From: Heloderma charlesbogerti
Lineage: Eukaryota; Chordata; Lepidosauria; Squamata; Helodermatidae
NCBI GenBank assembly: GCA_026122225.1
Contig: JANEZZ010001900.1
Location: 1-64,000, forward strand
Direction: 5' to 3'
DNA length: 64,000 nt
A model generated the notes under the pieces. That model was not told where the DNA came from, did no database searches, and saw only the letters and a list, made by a program, of their open reading frames with translations. Position 1 is the first letter of the stretch; each line of letters opens with the position of its first letter. Shown here piece after piece: positions 22,905 through 33,764 of the stretch. The position numbers and the translations under genes are program-made.

Positions 22905-23430
22905 TTTTATACACTAGCGAACAGACCCAGCTTCACACAGGTTGGAATAGCCCTTAATTTGATACAGCAGAGTCTTCAAGCAAACTTACCACCTGTCAGA
23001 ATTGGACACATTGCCCACCCTGTTTGAATGTAGCCATGCCTGCTCGACCCCTATTGCTCCCTGAGGGTGTGTGTGTGTCTGTCCACTCCATTCTCCTGAG
23101 GGGGGCTTCCCCATAGCAGAGGGGAGGGGGCAGGCCTATAACTCTGTCCCTTGGCCTACTAATCTCCCCTGGCTTCAAATGGTATCAAGGGAAGTCTGCC
23201 CTTAATGACTGAAAATGTAACAGCAGGCTTGAACCACATGGACACATTAAAATTAATTAAAATTAACTAATGCATTTTCAAAACAAAATAACTCTGAAAT
23301 GGGCCTCTTGGGCCCCCTTCCTATGCATGCCAAGTTTCAGGTGTCTAGGTTTCAAGGTCTTGGGACTATGGTGCTGATGGACAGATGGCTGGACAGACAG
23401 ACACACATTCTCTTTATTATTAAAGATGAT
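22905..23430 (+). repeat. Dispersed repeat 'R' (CTAGCGAACAGACCCAGCTT type)
   Basis: The first 100 bp (GCTTCACACAGGTTGGAATAGCCC, split here by divergence, then TCTTCAAGCAAACTTACC) recur at 62710-62815. The end carries GACAGACAGACACACATTCTC and TTTATTATTAAAGAT. Two copies mark it as a repeat. The class is unknown; the terminal ACAGACAGAC and short AT tail suggest a retroelement 3' end. Confidence 0.6.
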
Positions 23431-23860
23431 CACAACCCACCTATGGCTCTGTATCTAGTCCGAAACAAGTTTCCTTTTTTGGCTGATTACTCATAAAATA
23501 GAGCTACGTTTCATGGCAAAAGCAAATTGATGGTAAACAAAGTGACACATTTTGCGATGACTGCAGCAACTTCAGAAGTTCTGACAAAGAAGTGCAATTT
23601 GTTCAAAAGAAACGGCTTTTTTAAAGGTTAAAGAAGTATTCTGATTTTCACACTGTTTTGCAGTATTAAGCTTTTATGTTCAACTGCAAATGACTTGCTT
23701 ATGATTTCCCTGTATTGTGTGAACTCTCATTTTTGGCTTTGTGCTTCATATTATAGTTCTGTTTCAGTGTTCTTTTCTCATAGTCTATTGGCTGGAAAAA
23801 TAATATATGTTTTTATAATCATTATTTTCATGATTGCACGTGTCCTCTTAGCAAGCTTCT
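23431..23860. other. Unannotated stretch, no gene seen
   Basis: AT-rich, no feature recognised. Confidence 0.35.
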
Positions 23861-24190
23861 GTCAGGAATTGCTGACCACTGCCCCATGTGGTGACCCATG
23901 TCACTACAGCTTCTCAGTGAAGAATTTCCTGGGCAAACTCTACTCAGGCTGGCCATTGGCTTCTCCTGGGCAGGAATGAGTATAAGAGGGCTTCCTGTGG
24001 CAGTGGAAGGTCTGCTGAGGCAACAAGGTCTGCTGAGGCAGAGTGAGTTTGCCTTGTGTTTCTGGTCTTGCCCTGTGATCCTGATTGCTCTTTGACCCAG
24101 AATTGTCCTCTGATGATCCTGATTGCTCTTTGGTCTGAATTTCTGGCTCCTGACTTAGTCCAGACTGATGATAGCACCATTCAAATTGGG
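23861..24190 (+). mobile_element. Possible LTR fragment
   Basis: Starts TGTCAGGAATTGCTG, similar to the TGTCAGG ends of the two solo LTRs. It contains a GAGTATAAGAGGGCTTCC box typical of LTR promoters. Near-repeats of GATCCTGATTGCTCTTTG occur at 24079 and 24117. No 3' end or target duplication is visible, so the call is tentative. Confidence 0.4.
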
Positions 24191-24309
24191 ATGTCCATTA
24201 CCAAGAAATCCAGCCCTTTTGGGGCCCAACAGATTCCTGCGGTGCCCCGACTCAGCTTGCATTTGCAAGCCTGGCCAAGGATTTGTTCCAGAAACCTCTG
24301 AACTTTTTT

Positions 24310-24570
24310 GAATTGTTTTTCCCCTGTAAAAAGCAATTTACGGAAATTACAGCAACCATCTGTGCAAATCACAGAAATTTCAGCCATAACTTGTGCACAT
24401 TATGCAAACTGCAGTTGCAATTTGCACAAATTGTGCAAATTACAGCTGAAATGTGTGTAATTTGTGCAAATTGCTTTACACAAATAATAATTAAAAAAGC
24501 AGAAATCTGTGAGCTGGCCCAACTTGATGCAGATCGAGTCGGGCCAACTCCCGGGAAAGCAAGCCAAAAT
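24310..24570. repeat. Irregular TTGTGCAAATT repeats
   Basis: About ten variants of TGTGCAAATT and its complement AATTTGCACA alternate over 250 bp and form several small hairpins. The block is flanked by GGGCCCAAC and TCGGGCCAAC. This is the style of subterminal repeats in hAT elements, but no pair of ends could be set. Confidence 0.5.
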
Positions 24571-26040
24571 CTGGGTTGACTAAAGCTCAGTGAACTTCAC
24601 CCCATGGACAGATTCCTCTGACTCAAGGAATTCAGAGATTCAAATCGTATGGGTTAAGTCCAATGTTACAATAGCAGAAAAACTACAAGACTAGCTGTTG
24701 CTCTGTCACTGTTTGCACAACCAGAGCGAACAACACCTAGCTTGGGGGTGGGAAACCTAAGTTGGGCTGGGGGCTACATAGACACCCCCCAGACCAAGCT
24801 GGCACTCCAGATGATGTTAAGTGGTGGGGTCCATGGCATCATCCAGTTCTTCCTGCTCCCTTTTTTGCTTTTGCTTTTCTTCTGTGCAGAAAGAGACATG
24901 GAAATCTATGTTTGTCTCTGCACAGAGAAAGAGACTTGCCCAGGGCTTGCTGGCCAGGGTCCTGCAAGCCCTGGTCAAGCCAGGCACCTCCTTCCCATGC
25001 TGCTCACATCCCAGTCAGGGTCCTGCAAGCCCCAGATGAGCTGGGTGTCTACTTCCTGTGCCACTCATGCCCCAGAGGGGTGAAAATGAAGTGGGAAGGG
25101 ACTTGGTCAGGGTTTGCAGGACTGGGAGTGTAAGTGGTGTGCAGGGGAGTTGCCAGGGGAATCAGTGATAACATGGGGATTCCAATCCTTAGGAGGGGGG
25201 GCTTGGGGAGGGGGCCCTCCATAGGTCAGATTGGGCAACCCCATGGACCAGGTTAGGCCACAGTTTGCCTTCTTCTGACCTAGCCTAATGAAGTTGGAAT
25301 GAGTTGCGCAACACCTCATGAAATAGTCCTTGCAATGATTTGCAGAACAGGTTATGCAATGCTTTGTGCAAGCAGAATCAAAATATTGGATTTGACAGCT
25401 TTGAGCTAGCAGAATGACACCACTGGATGCAACCCTATCTAAACACCTGAATTCACATTGAAAGATATAGAATGCAATTAAGGTCAGGAGTTGTCTAGGG
25501 AAAGAGGAGGCATAGGATGTCTCAAGCACAGCTGTATCATGGGGTGGGTGCACAAAGTAGGTATCTTTTCCCACCATGGTTCAATGGCTGGAGAAGCTGA
25601 ACTTGGTTTGTGTCTCCCTGATAGAGCAAATAAAGGTTAAACAAAAAGTGGCAACTGTTTGGAAGAAAAAGCTGGCATTGAATTAACTGTGCCCTTTTGC
25701 TATCCCCCAAAATGTTCATTTAATTTAACAAATTTGCTCTTTGCCTCTCTCATAAGCAGTAGCAGGTCTCAGTAAATAGCTTTAGTTCACACGGCATCCA
25801 ATCTTTGCTCTGCATTCTGAAATAAAGATCCTGCATGACACCATCAGATGTGATATTGTACCAAAGGCTGTTGATGGGACATGCTAGAAATAGAAGGAAT
25901 GGTTGGAAGCAAAATGTTCTGTCTGATGCCTTTTTCAGTCAGTATAAGGGGAGAAAGCCCTGGAATGGGATCTAGTTAACCTATTTAAAACACAAGGTTG
26001 CAGCTGTCTCTGTCTGTTAGCTTTAGAAAACACAGAAGTT
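24571..26040. other. Unannotated stretch, no gene seen
   Basis: Open frames of up to 156 codons (25107-25577, minus) have no recognisable domain. 24740-25260 is GC-richer and may be an unassigned old repeat. Confidence 0.35.
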
Positions 26041-26540
26041 ATATTCTGTAGGGCTGTACATCGCTTCGGTCTAAAGCCCAAATAATGAGGTGAAGTGGGC
26101 TGATTTGCAGGTGCCTTAGCATGATACGAGGCAGATCAGAACAGCACCAAGGTGCCCCAAAGCAAAGAGGCTTGTCTGCCTTGGAGATTCATAGCTCTTT
26201 TGATGCCTTCTGAGCAGGCCAGACAGGCTGGCTCCAAATGTATCAACTTGAGAGAGATCAGGGATGGGGAGAAGAGGAGGACGGAGTGAGGAAGAGGAGA
26301 GGAGGAGGAGGGAGTGAGCTTTGGCGAACGGCAACTCTAGTTGCCAAATTAGGGCTGAACCTAACCCAGCAGTCTCCAATCAGTGACAGTGGTGGAACTG
26401 GGTGGGTGGGTAAGTGAGACTGAATAAACCTGGAGAAAAATGGCTGTGTTTGTTCATTCTGGTGCTGTTACTGGAGAGGACTCTGTCTGAACTTATTTGG
26501 CTAGAGGAGTGAGTGTGTGTGTATGTGCTCGCGCGTGCAC

Positions 26541-26543
26541 TGC

Positions 26544-26579
<36 letters not shown>

Positions 26580-26581
26580 TC
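26541..26581 (+). repeat. (TTTC)n microsatellite
   Basis: About ten TTTC units, inside the hAT element. Confidence 0.95.
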
Positions 26582-27306
26582 CAGTTGAACTATTCTCTTT
26601 CTTTTGTAGATTCTCTATTTAAAAAAAACAAACGTTTAGTACTTCGTTTTCGTTTCCTCCCTGTTTTTTGTCTCCTCCCAGCCCACCTTTCCCTAATAGG
26701 TTTTACCTTTCATTCTTCTCCAGCAAATTTTACTTTACTTGCCTTGCCTCATTCTGTAGCTCCCCCCCCACAACTTTCTCAATTCTCTTTCAACCATTAG
26801 TTTGTCCTTACTTTCATTTTGTCTAGAATATATATCTATATCGATATTCCTGTCCTTGTTCTTGACTCCCCACCCCTGCCATTCTTGATTCCTGTATTCC
26901 TTTCCTTCCCTTCCCATTTTTTGATCTCTGTCTTTTCCTTAAAAAAAAACAAAACATTTTCTCTTCTGTTTGGATTATAGTCCTCACCCTCACATTGGAT
27001 ATAGAAAGTTTAGCTTTTCTTTTGCTCGTGTGTGCATGTACGCCCGCATGCATGTGCTTCTGCTGTGAACAAGCAAACAGCGTGTGTCAAAGCACAACAC
27101 AACACAGTCCACATTTCAAAAAACAGTGGGCAAAGCACTACATACACATTAACAGCTATTATTGAAATAATATAATATTACACTGTGTGTTGCAAAGCAA
27201 GCAAGCCCAATGTGAGGCATCTTCAGGGTCTTGCTGGCAGGGGCAGAGGTGCTGCTGGGACTCGCAGCGCTGGTAGGCAAGCTAGCTCTCCCCCAGTCTG
27301 GATAGT

Positions 27307-27831
27307 ATGTCTGGGTGTAGTAGGGCAGCAGAGTGTGAAGGCAAGTTGCAGTGCCCGGAGAGACTGTTTGAGGAGGCTGGTGCTGGCAGCAGCAGGATCA
27401 CTCTTGCCAAAGGAGCAGCATCTCCTTCTGTAGTGGAAGAAGGGAGCCTGCAGAGAGACACTACATCGGAGGTGTCTGAAGTCATCAACGTGGTGGAGGG
27501 TGAAGAGGAGAAGATCCTCCAGAGTGTGGGGGAGGACAAGCAGCGGGTGGAGTTTCCAGCACCCAACCCCTCTTCCACTGTTCACCCTGCTGGTGTGGTG
27601 ACCCCCGAGACGCAAAGCAGGAAGTCTCTGTCTCCACAGAAATGTCAGGGCAGCATCGTGTGGGACCTCTTTGAGGTGGGAGTGGATCCCAGCACTGCCA
27701 TCTGCCATCACTGCAAGGCATGTCTGAGCAGGGGGAAACAGCCAGGGCACTACAGCACCAGCAGCCTGCTTCTGCACTTAAGGGGGCATCACCAATCGGT
27801 CTTGCTCAGGGAAGAGGCCCCCACATCCTAG
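27307..27831 (+). CDS. BED-type zinc-finger ORF, N-terminal part of a hAT transposase (174 codons)
   Basis: The frame starts at ATG 27307 and stops at TAG 27829. Residues 1-110 are Ser/Glu-rich and unrecognised. Residues 115-162 fit a BED zinc finger: W119 and F122, then C133-x2-C136 and H157 with H161/H162 as ligands (CHHC ... HLRGHH). BED fingers bind DNA and sit at the N-terminus of many hAT transposases and of the ZBED proteins derived from them. After the stop the same frame continues with a GHRQATMEEM stretch, much like the linker before the hAT catalytic core, so the stop probably broke a longer gene. Position between hAT ends agrees. A domesticated host gene is less likely: no introns or downstream core are visible. 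Confidence 0.7.
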   Translation: MSGCSRAAECEGKLQCPERLFEEAGAGSSRITLAKGAASPSVVEEGSLQRDTTSEVSEVINVVEGEEEKILQSVGEDKQRVEFPAPNPSSTVHPAGVVTPETQSRKSLSPQKCQGSIVWDLFEVGVDPSTAICHHCKACLSRGKQPGHYSTSSLLLHLRGHHQSVLLREEAPTS

Positions 27832-28388
27832 CAGGCAGGCAGCAGGGGCAAGCAGAAGGCTGGTAGTACCAAAACTCCTGTAAGCTCTCCATCTCTCATC
27901 CCCAAGGGGCATAGGCAGGCCACCATGGAGGAGATGGGATGGGGGAGGTAAGGGTCCACAAGGCGGAGGTTTCCAACACCCAGCCAGATCACCAACTGCA
28001 TATATAAATATAAACTGGATGCTGATGTGCACTTTGCTACACTCTCAGTTCCTTCAGTTCACTTGCATCATTTCTCTAATGAAAAACTGTCTGAAATTTG
28101 GCAGCTGTGGTATGGCTATTTTTTTTAATTAAAATATAAAATAAATATAAAATATTAATCTTGTGTGTGCTAAAAAAAAGGGGGACATTACTACAAAACC
28201 TACTCTGCCAGCATACCCGCCAGTGTTTTCCCAGGTAATGTGTATTCCAAATTCTGTCAAAGAGAGCCTGAGGTCATCCACTGTGAAGCGGTATAGGAAA
28301 GCAGAATTGGGGAGAGGGGTTACTTGCACTTCAAAGAAACATACAGCAGAGATTAGGGAAAGTTACCTCCTCAGCTTCAACACCTAAC

Positions 28389-28958
28389 TAGGGATGTTAG
28401 AGAATTCCACCACGGACTCCAGTGAGGCCGTGGTCCATGGCGGAATGGAGTCCGTGGCAGAATGGAGCAATCTCCCCCGCACCCCCCCGAGAAACCTCCT
28501 CGGGATGGACCCTACCTTTTGTTGGCCGTCCGCTGCCCTCATCTGTGGCTGCGAATGGCTGCCCCGGTCTGCGGCCGCCATTTTCCTCGCTACTTTAGCT
28601 ATGATAGGCTATGTAAGTATTTATGTAGCCTATCACAGCAAAGAGCAGGGATGCAAACAGCGTCTGCTACGCCATTTATGTCCCTGCCCTTTTTGTGATA
28701 GGCTACGTAAATATATACGTAACCTATCACAGCAACGCAGGGACGCAAATGGAGGCCGCTACGGCAGCCTCCATTTGCAGCTGCAGCCCGGCAGCGGACG
28801 GAAGTCCAGGTGTGGGCGGCCCCAGCTGGCGGCTCCGCAGACTCGTCGCGAAGCAGAGCCAGCTGAGGAGAATTCTGGGGGGGGGGGGGAGATGGATCAC
28901 CTTCTTCACACTGCAGACGCCCTGGAATGGAGCCAGGTAAGGGATTCGTACATCCCTA
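28389..28958. mobile_element. Hairpin-rich hAT-like element, copy B (570 bp)
   Basis: Ends TAGGGATGT and ACATCCCTA, with perfect 8-bp duplication CACCTAAC (28381-28388 and 28959-28966). Two 36-bp palindromes lie at 28601-28636 and 28695-28730. CGCAAATGG-type palindromes follow at 28742-28780. The left end has an inverted pair CCACGGACTCCA / TGGAGTCCGTGG. A G-run is at 28878-28888. It is nested in the hAT element at 26049-29517 and is therefore younger than it. Non-coding. Confidence 0.92.
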
Positions 28959-29039
28959 CACCTAACTTTTCTGACTATTATCCCTTCTGAGTTTGGTTTG
29001 AGTTTCTGAAAACAGCACATTTTACCTGCACCTAGCACA

Positions 29040-29300
29040 AAAATTCCTGGGCCAAACTGTCTGAAATTTGGCAAGTGGGATCCTTTCCATACAGGCAGAG
29101 AGGTCCCCAAATACCATGCACCTCTGTACAGGCAGTGAAAAGTTATAGCTCTTTGCTTGGTTTTTGTGGGAAAAAATCACGTTTTATCTGTGCTTAGCAC
29201 AAAAACTGCTGGGACAAACTGCTTGAAATTAAACTGCTTGAAATTTGGCAGGTGGACTCCACTCTGTGGAGGCTGAGAGTTCCCCAAATATCATGCATTT
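29040..29300 (+). repeat. Direct repeat near the right end of the hAT element
   Basis: A unit starting AAACTG(T/C)(C/T)TGAAATTTGGCA and running through a TCCCCAAATAYCATGCA segment occurs at about 29053 and again at about 29233. A partial third copy lies at 28084. Unit spacing is about 180 bp. Confidence 0.7.
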
Positions 29301-29627
29301 ATCATGAAAACTGAAAAAGTTATGTCTGTTTGTGTTTCCAATGTAAGTCAATGGGAATCGCCAGAAAATGAGCAATTTAGATATTCGAATCTTGCTTCGG
29401 ATTAAGATCTTAGTTGAAGCAGATGGGGTCCAAATCAGCCTAAAGCAAAGCAGGGCTGATTCAGAAGGTCCAAACCAGCATCTTCTGAAGCAAAGCAGGG
29501 GTCCATGCATTGCCCTAATATTTTGCAATACTAAATGGCTTAAGTCTAATAGACCTTAGAAACTGTCTTTCCCCTTATGTTCTTCCATTGCCCTTTAAGA
29601 TTGACTGGGTCTTCTTAATATCATGGG

Positions 29628-30005
29628 AATGTATGAATCTGCCTTATTTTGAGTCAGATGATTATGTCAGTATTGTCTATGCCAGAATGACAGAAGTGTG
29701 GCACAGTGGTTAGAGTGTAGGACTGGGATTGGGGACATCTGGGTTCTAGTCTCCACTCTGCCATGAAGCTCACTGTGTGACTTTGGGCCAGTCACTGACT
29801 CTTGGCCTATACCTAACAGGGTTGTTGTGAGGATAACATGAAAAGAAGGGGGATTATGTACGCTGCCTTGGGCTCCTTGGAGGAAAGGCGGGATATAAAT
29901 GGAACAAATAGAAAATAATACATTTCAATCAGGGGTCTTTCCCATTCCTACCTGGAGATGCTAAGGACTGAATCTGGGGACTGAACCTGTGCAAATGGCA
30001 ACCAT
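29628..30005 (-). repeat. tRNA-headed SINE, antisense, split by another SINE
   Basis: 29628-29688 (GAATCTGCCTTATTTTGAGTCAGA, diverged) and 29925-30005 (CAGGGGTCTTTCCCATTCCT, ACCTGGAGATGCTAAGG) are consecutive parts of the SINE that is complete in sense at 44515-44700. The gap holds a different SINE (29690-29915). Confidence 0.75.
29690..29915 (+). repeat. SINE with tRNA-like head and L2-type tail
   Basis: The head GTGGCACAGTGGTTAGAGTG resembles a pol III A box, and GGGTTCTAGTCTCCAC a B box. The body has TGTGTGACTTTGGGCCAGTC and AGGGTTGTTGTGAGGATAAC. The tail is GGAGGAAAGGCGGGATATAAAT, matching the L2 3' end at 16120-16150 (GGAAAAAGGCGGGATATAA). The shared tail implies mobilisation by L2. Confidence 0.85.
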
Positions 30006-31624
30006 TAAGCATGCAACATTAATGTAGTGTACTTGATGGCTCGATGGCTCCCATTTGTGCAGGATCTATTTCTGGAAATACAAGGAGTCGCCATTTTTAA
30101 AAATGTTTCTTGTTTCTTCTGGAACAAGAAGATGGCTGCTGGTATGCATCCCGAGGGCCCAGGTAAGGAGCTGAGGGCTCATGAGGCATGACAGGGGCAT
30201 TGGGTGTGTGTGTGTGAAGTGGGATTTGGAATATGAATCCCACTTCAGCTCTGGAGGCTGAGGCAGGTCGGGGCCCCCCCAAATCATCCTGAAGCAGATT
30301 GGGCCTCCCTTGGAAACCCAGAAGCAACCTCTGAGGCAGATTGGGGGGTCCCTGCAGAGTTGAAATACTGACCTTGTTTTTTCCTTTCATCATCTATAAA
30401 TCTCTTAGGTCAACTCTCTTTACAAATAGCATAATTTGATAAGACAGCTAGATACACTAATTAATAACCCTAATGAATAAGTTCAGTAACATTTTCTATC
30501 TGTCATTTGTAGGAGGTGGGAGGAATAAAAGTACAAATCAGTAATTAATGCTGTGGTGAATTCTTCTAGTGTTAACTTTAAGGAATTATCCTTGTCATAT
30601 CTTCAACATTTGTAAAGACAAATCAAATATTGGACTTTTTATTCTCACATACGATAATTTTTGCAAAGCAACCTGGATTCTTGTTTACTGAGTGTCAAAC
30701 AGAGATGATAGCCAACGTTGTAAGGGTTGGGGGGGGGGGGTCTTAAACCAACAAGGGAACAAGACATATTGAGCCTGAGGCAAAATCTTTCAGATCTTGT
30801 TCATGGAGATCATGCTCTATACGACAAATCATTTTATTGGCAAACTGTCTATGCCATCCTGATTGCTCATTTTTAAAAGCCCTTTCTGGAAATGTCAATA
30901 TCTCTATTCAACTCCCTAGTTTTCTCCTATCCACACTGAGTGATATAGATTTTGATCCAATCAATAGCGCTGCTCTGGAGTAATTAATTCAAGGATTAGA
31001 GCCATGGTTTTATGGCACTTACCATATACCTTACTTTGCCACTGTGTTTCTCTTTGATCTAGGGAAAATAGGTGGACCGCTGAATTCCTCATTATCTGAG
31101 GCCTTGATCTTCAGCACACTTATGGGAATAACCACTGGAATGTACTTTTACATCATGGCCATGATCCAGAGCATCATATGTTCACATGGTTCCCGTTGGG
31201 AGGTATGGCAGGTAGTGAGGTCACAGGGCTCTTTCCCATACTGTTGTCAACCATAGCCAAGACACTTTGCACAAGCAGATTAGAATGAGATTAGAAGTGG
31301 GGTGGAAATGTGTGCATGTCAAGAGATAGAAATGCATAATAAATCAGGGCTGTGAGGAAAAACAATCTATGTTCAAGGTGCTCCAGATTATGTAAACCAA
31401 ATTAATTATGTAGATTAAATGAACGTGGATTAGGACCATGATCCACTTCCCCATGGGCATAACTATGCACATGAGAGGGGATCAGCATAAGGCTTAATGG
31501 AGTCCTCTTTCTTCCCTACTCTTCCCACTTCCCAGCTGGCCCTTAGCCATGGATATGCTCACTGAAGTATGTTGGCCATTACTTTCAACAGGAGGGTCAT
31601 GCGTACCTTTCAGTATGTAGATCA
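30006..31624. other. Unannotated stretch, no gene seen
   Basis: 30060-30370 has CTTCTGGAACAAGAAG and GAAGCAGATTGGGCC-type motifs, perhaps an old hAT end. A G-run is at 30731-30741. The rest is AT-rich without a recognised feature. Confidence 0.35.
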
Positions 31625-31758
31625 GGGGTAGGCAACCTGGTGCCCCCCAGATGTTTGGGACTACAACTCCCATAAGCCCTAGTCAGTATGGCCAATGGTC
31701 AGGGATTATGGTTGCTGTAGTCCAAACTATCTGGAGGGCACCAGGTTGCCTATGCCTG
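31625..31758. repeat. Fold-back MITE family 'N'
   Basis: The left arm GGTAGGCAACCTGGTGCC and right arm GGCACCAGGTTGCCTATGCC are almost perfect complements. The centre is GTATGGCCAATGG. Confidence 0.9.
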
Positions 31759-32984
31759 ATGTACATAGCTCTCCCTCTTCTTCTCTGGAAGTTAAGTTAC
31801 ACATGCTGCGGTATACAGCCAAGGGAAAAGGAGAGAAAGCAACTTCTCCTGAGCCTTATGGTGATCCACCTCAACATCAGGGTCTGTGTGGATAGTTCCT
31901 TCATTTTCTTGAACAGAAGCCCCCACAGGACATATGACAAGCTGATTTTGACATTGAAGGGGGTTCCATAATATGGCATGGGGGTCAGCTGTTCAAAGGA
32001 AAACAACTCAGCAATTCCAGTAAACTAATGTAACCTCCTGCCCCAGTTAAATGGGTCTAAGTAGCACTTTTGATCCAAGCCATGGGATTAGACAAGAAAC
32101 TGCAAGCTTTCTCCCAAGACAAGTTATTGCTTTATTTATTTTTAATATAATTTGACCTTTTATACACTGAGAAGCATTGATAGATTTAAGCTGTTTGTGC
32201 ATTTTATACAAACAACACGGCTATTCTTGTTGAGCTATGGTATTATGCGTGTGTGTGTGCGCGTGTGGCGGGAGTGGGGGTGGGGGGTTGTTACTTCTTA
32301 ACAAGAGAAAATAAATTCATGAATGGTCATTGCTGATACTGGAATAGAGCATGATCTAAAAAGCAATCACTGTTTAAAATCCCATTGATTTCACAGGGAA
32401 ATTTAAAATATTTGTTTAGCTTTCTCCCACTGAAATGAATGGGATTTCAATTTTGGCTACATTCCACCCAACATTATTTTAAAAGTAATATATGACATGC
32501 TTTCCAGTACAGTATTAGAAAATCATATTGGAGACACAGCAGTAATGTTAAGGGCTGTCAACGCCAGAAGTCCTACAGCCACTTGAAATGTCTGCCTGAA
32601 GTACATTAGCAATGTTTTGGAGTTATATTTATAAACAGTAATTGGTAATTAGTTTGGCTTGGACATACTGTCTCCTTCAATGATTAAACAGCAGACATTT
32701 GTGCGATTTAGAACTATGCTGCTAAATTCAGACTAGTCAATTTAAAGTTACTATTATATACCATTTTCCATCCAGCCTTTTGGCTTCATGATAGATAAAC
32801 AAGTAAATACATATGGAGAGTGTCTGACTGTGATCCAGAGATGCTTACATCATGGATCACCTGCACATTGGGACTTTAAATCATTTTTTAGATCATGACA
32901 TTGATTTCCATTAATTAAGGCTGCAATCCTATTTCCACTTACTACTTGGGAATAAGCTCTACTGAACATAGTGGGACTACTTTG
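31759..32984. other. Unannotated stretch, no gene seen
   Basis: Contains a GT-rich run at 32240-32275. 32925-32985 (GGCTGCAATCCTATTTCCAC then GAATAAGCTCTACTGAAC) looks like a fragment of a common dispersed repeat. 32590-32720 is AT-rich and unique-looking. Confidence 0.4.
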
Positions 32985-33560
32985 GAATTAACATAGGAAG
33001 CTGCCTTATAACAGATCAGACTATAGCAGTACTCAGATGAGCATATCTCAGTTTAATAAGCCAAGATATGAACAAGCCTTCTGCCCATATGCACTGCCCT
33101 TTTGCACCTCTCTTCATAATCAAATGAGGAAGCCCCTAATTAACCACCGTTTCCTGTTTTGTCAAAACCAGGAAAAGATGGTTACCACCTTTGGAGCAAG
33201 CCAGGATACTGAAATATGGTTTGAAGTTGATTAAATATCCCAGCTTATTTTGAAGCTGATGAAACACGAAAATATGGTTCATTAGGGGTTTCCTGTTTTT
33301 GAATGCTTGTGCTGTGAAGGGATGAGTGAAGAAGTTGTGTGCATGGGCAAAAGGCGCATTCATATCTTGGCTTATTAAGATGAGATAATGACCAACTGAA
33401 CTGGGCCTTTGTGTCTATTTAGCCCAGTATTGTCCACGCTGACTGGCAGCTGCCCTGCAGAGTCTTTTTCCTGTCACTTGCTACCTGATCTTTTTATCTG
33501 GAAATGGAACCAGGGGTCCATGCAAAGCACATACTCTATCACTAAGTTACAGTACTTCCT
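32985..33560 (-). repeat. tRNA-headed SINE, antisense, split by a palindromic MITE
   Basis: 32990-33028 (ACATAGGAAGCTGCCTTATA) and 33390-33560 (AGCCCAGTATTGTCCACGCT ... CCATGCAAAGCACATACTCT) are the two parts of one antisense SINE, the same family as 44515-44700. The tRNA-related end lies around 33510-33560. Confidence 0.8.
33030..33390. repeat. Palindromic MITE nested in a SINE
   Basis: The left part TTAATAAGCCAAGATATGAA and GCCTTCTGCCCATATGCAC recurs in reverse complement at 33340-33375 (CTTAATAAGCCAAGATATGA, GCCTTTTGCCCATGCAC). AGGAAGCCCCTAATTAACC pairs with GGTTCATTAGGGGTTTCCT. The fold-back fills the gap in the host SINE exactly. Confidence 0.8.
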
Positions 33561-33764
33561 ACATCTATGGAATTGTTCTTACAGAGCAATCTAGAGCGGG
33601 GCCAGTGGGAAGTAATGAGGTGGATGTACCACCTCTTCCGCAGCCCTGCTGATTCATGCTGGCCAGGGTGGAAGATGGTGGGGGGACCAATTTTTCTGGG
33701 TTGTACAGCCTGGTGGGTCTGTGTGGTTACAGTTGATAGCAATGGGGGCAGGCGGTATTAAAGG

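Larger units (their letters stand above)
26049..29517 (+). mobile_element. hAT DNA transposon (3.5 kb) with BED-finger ORF
   Basis: The left end TAGGGCTGTACATCG and right end (reversed) TAGGGCAATGCATGG form short inverted repeats. Flanks ATATTCTG (26041-26048) and ATATTTTG (29518-29525) make an 8-bp duplication with one mismatch, the hAT signature. GCTTCGG/GCTTCAG motifs repeat near both ends. Internally there is a (TTTC)n tract, the BED-encoding frame at 27307-27831, the nested copy B, and a subterminal tandem repeat at 29040-29300. No transposase catalytic core or dimerisation region is visible, so the copy is probably non-autonomous now. Confidence 0.8.

Noticed and set aside
25107..25577. 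156-codon minus-strand frame
   Set aside because: No domain or homology that I can see, and low-complexity proline-rich end. Chance ORF.
27307..27831. Host ZBED gene exon
   Set aside because: Lies between hAT ends with a near-perfect 8-bp duplication and has no visible partner exons. Transposon origin is simpler.
28394..28990. 198-codon plus-strand frame
   Set aside because: Spans the hairpin element B; content follows the palindromes, with no domain.
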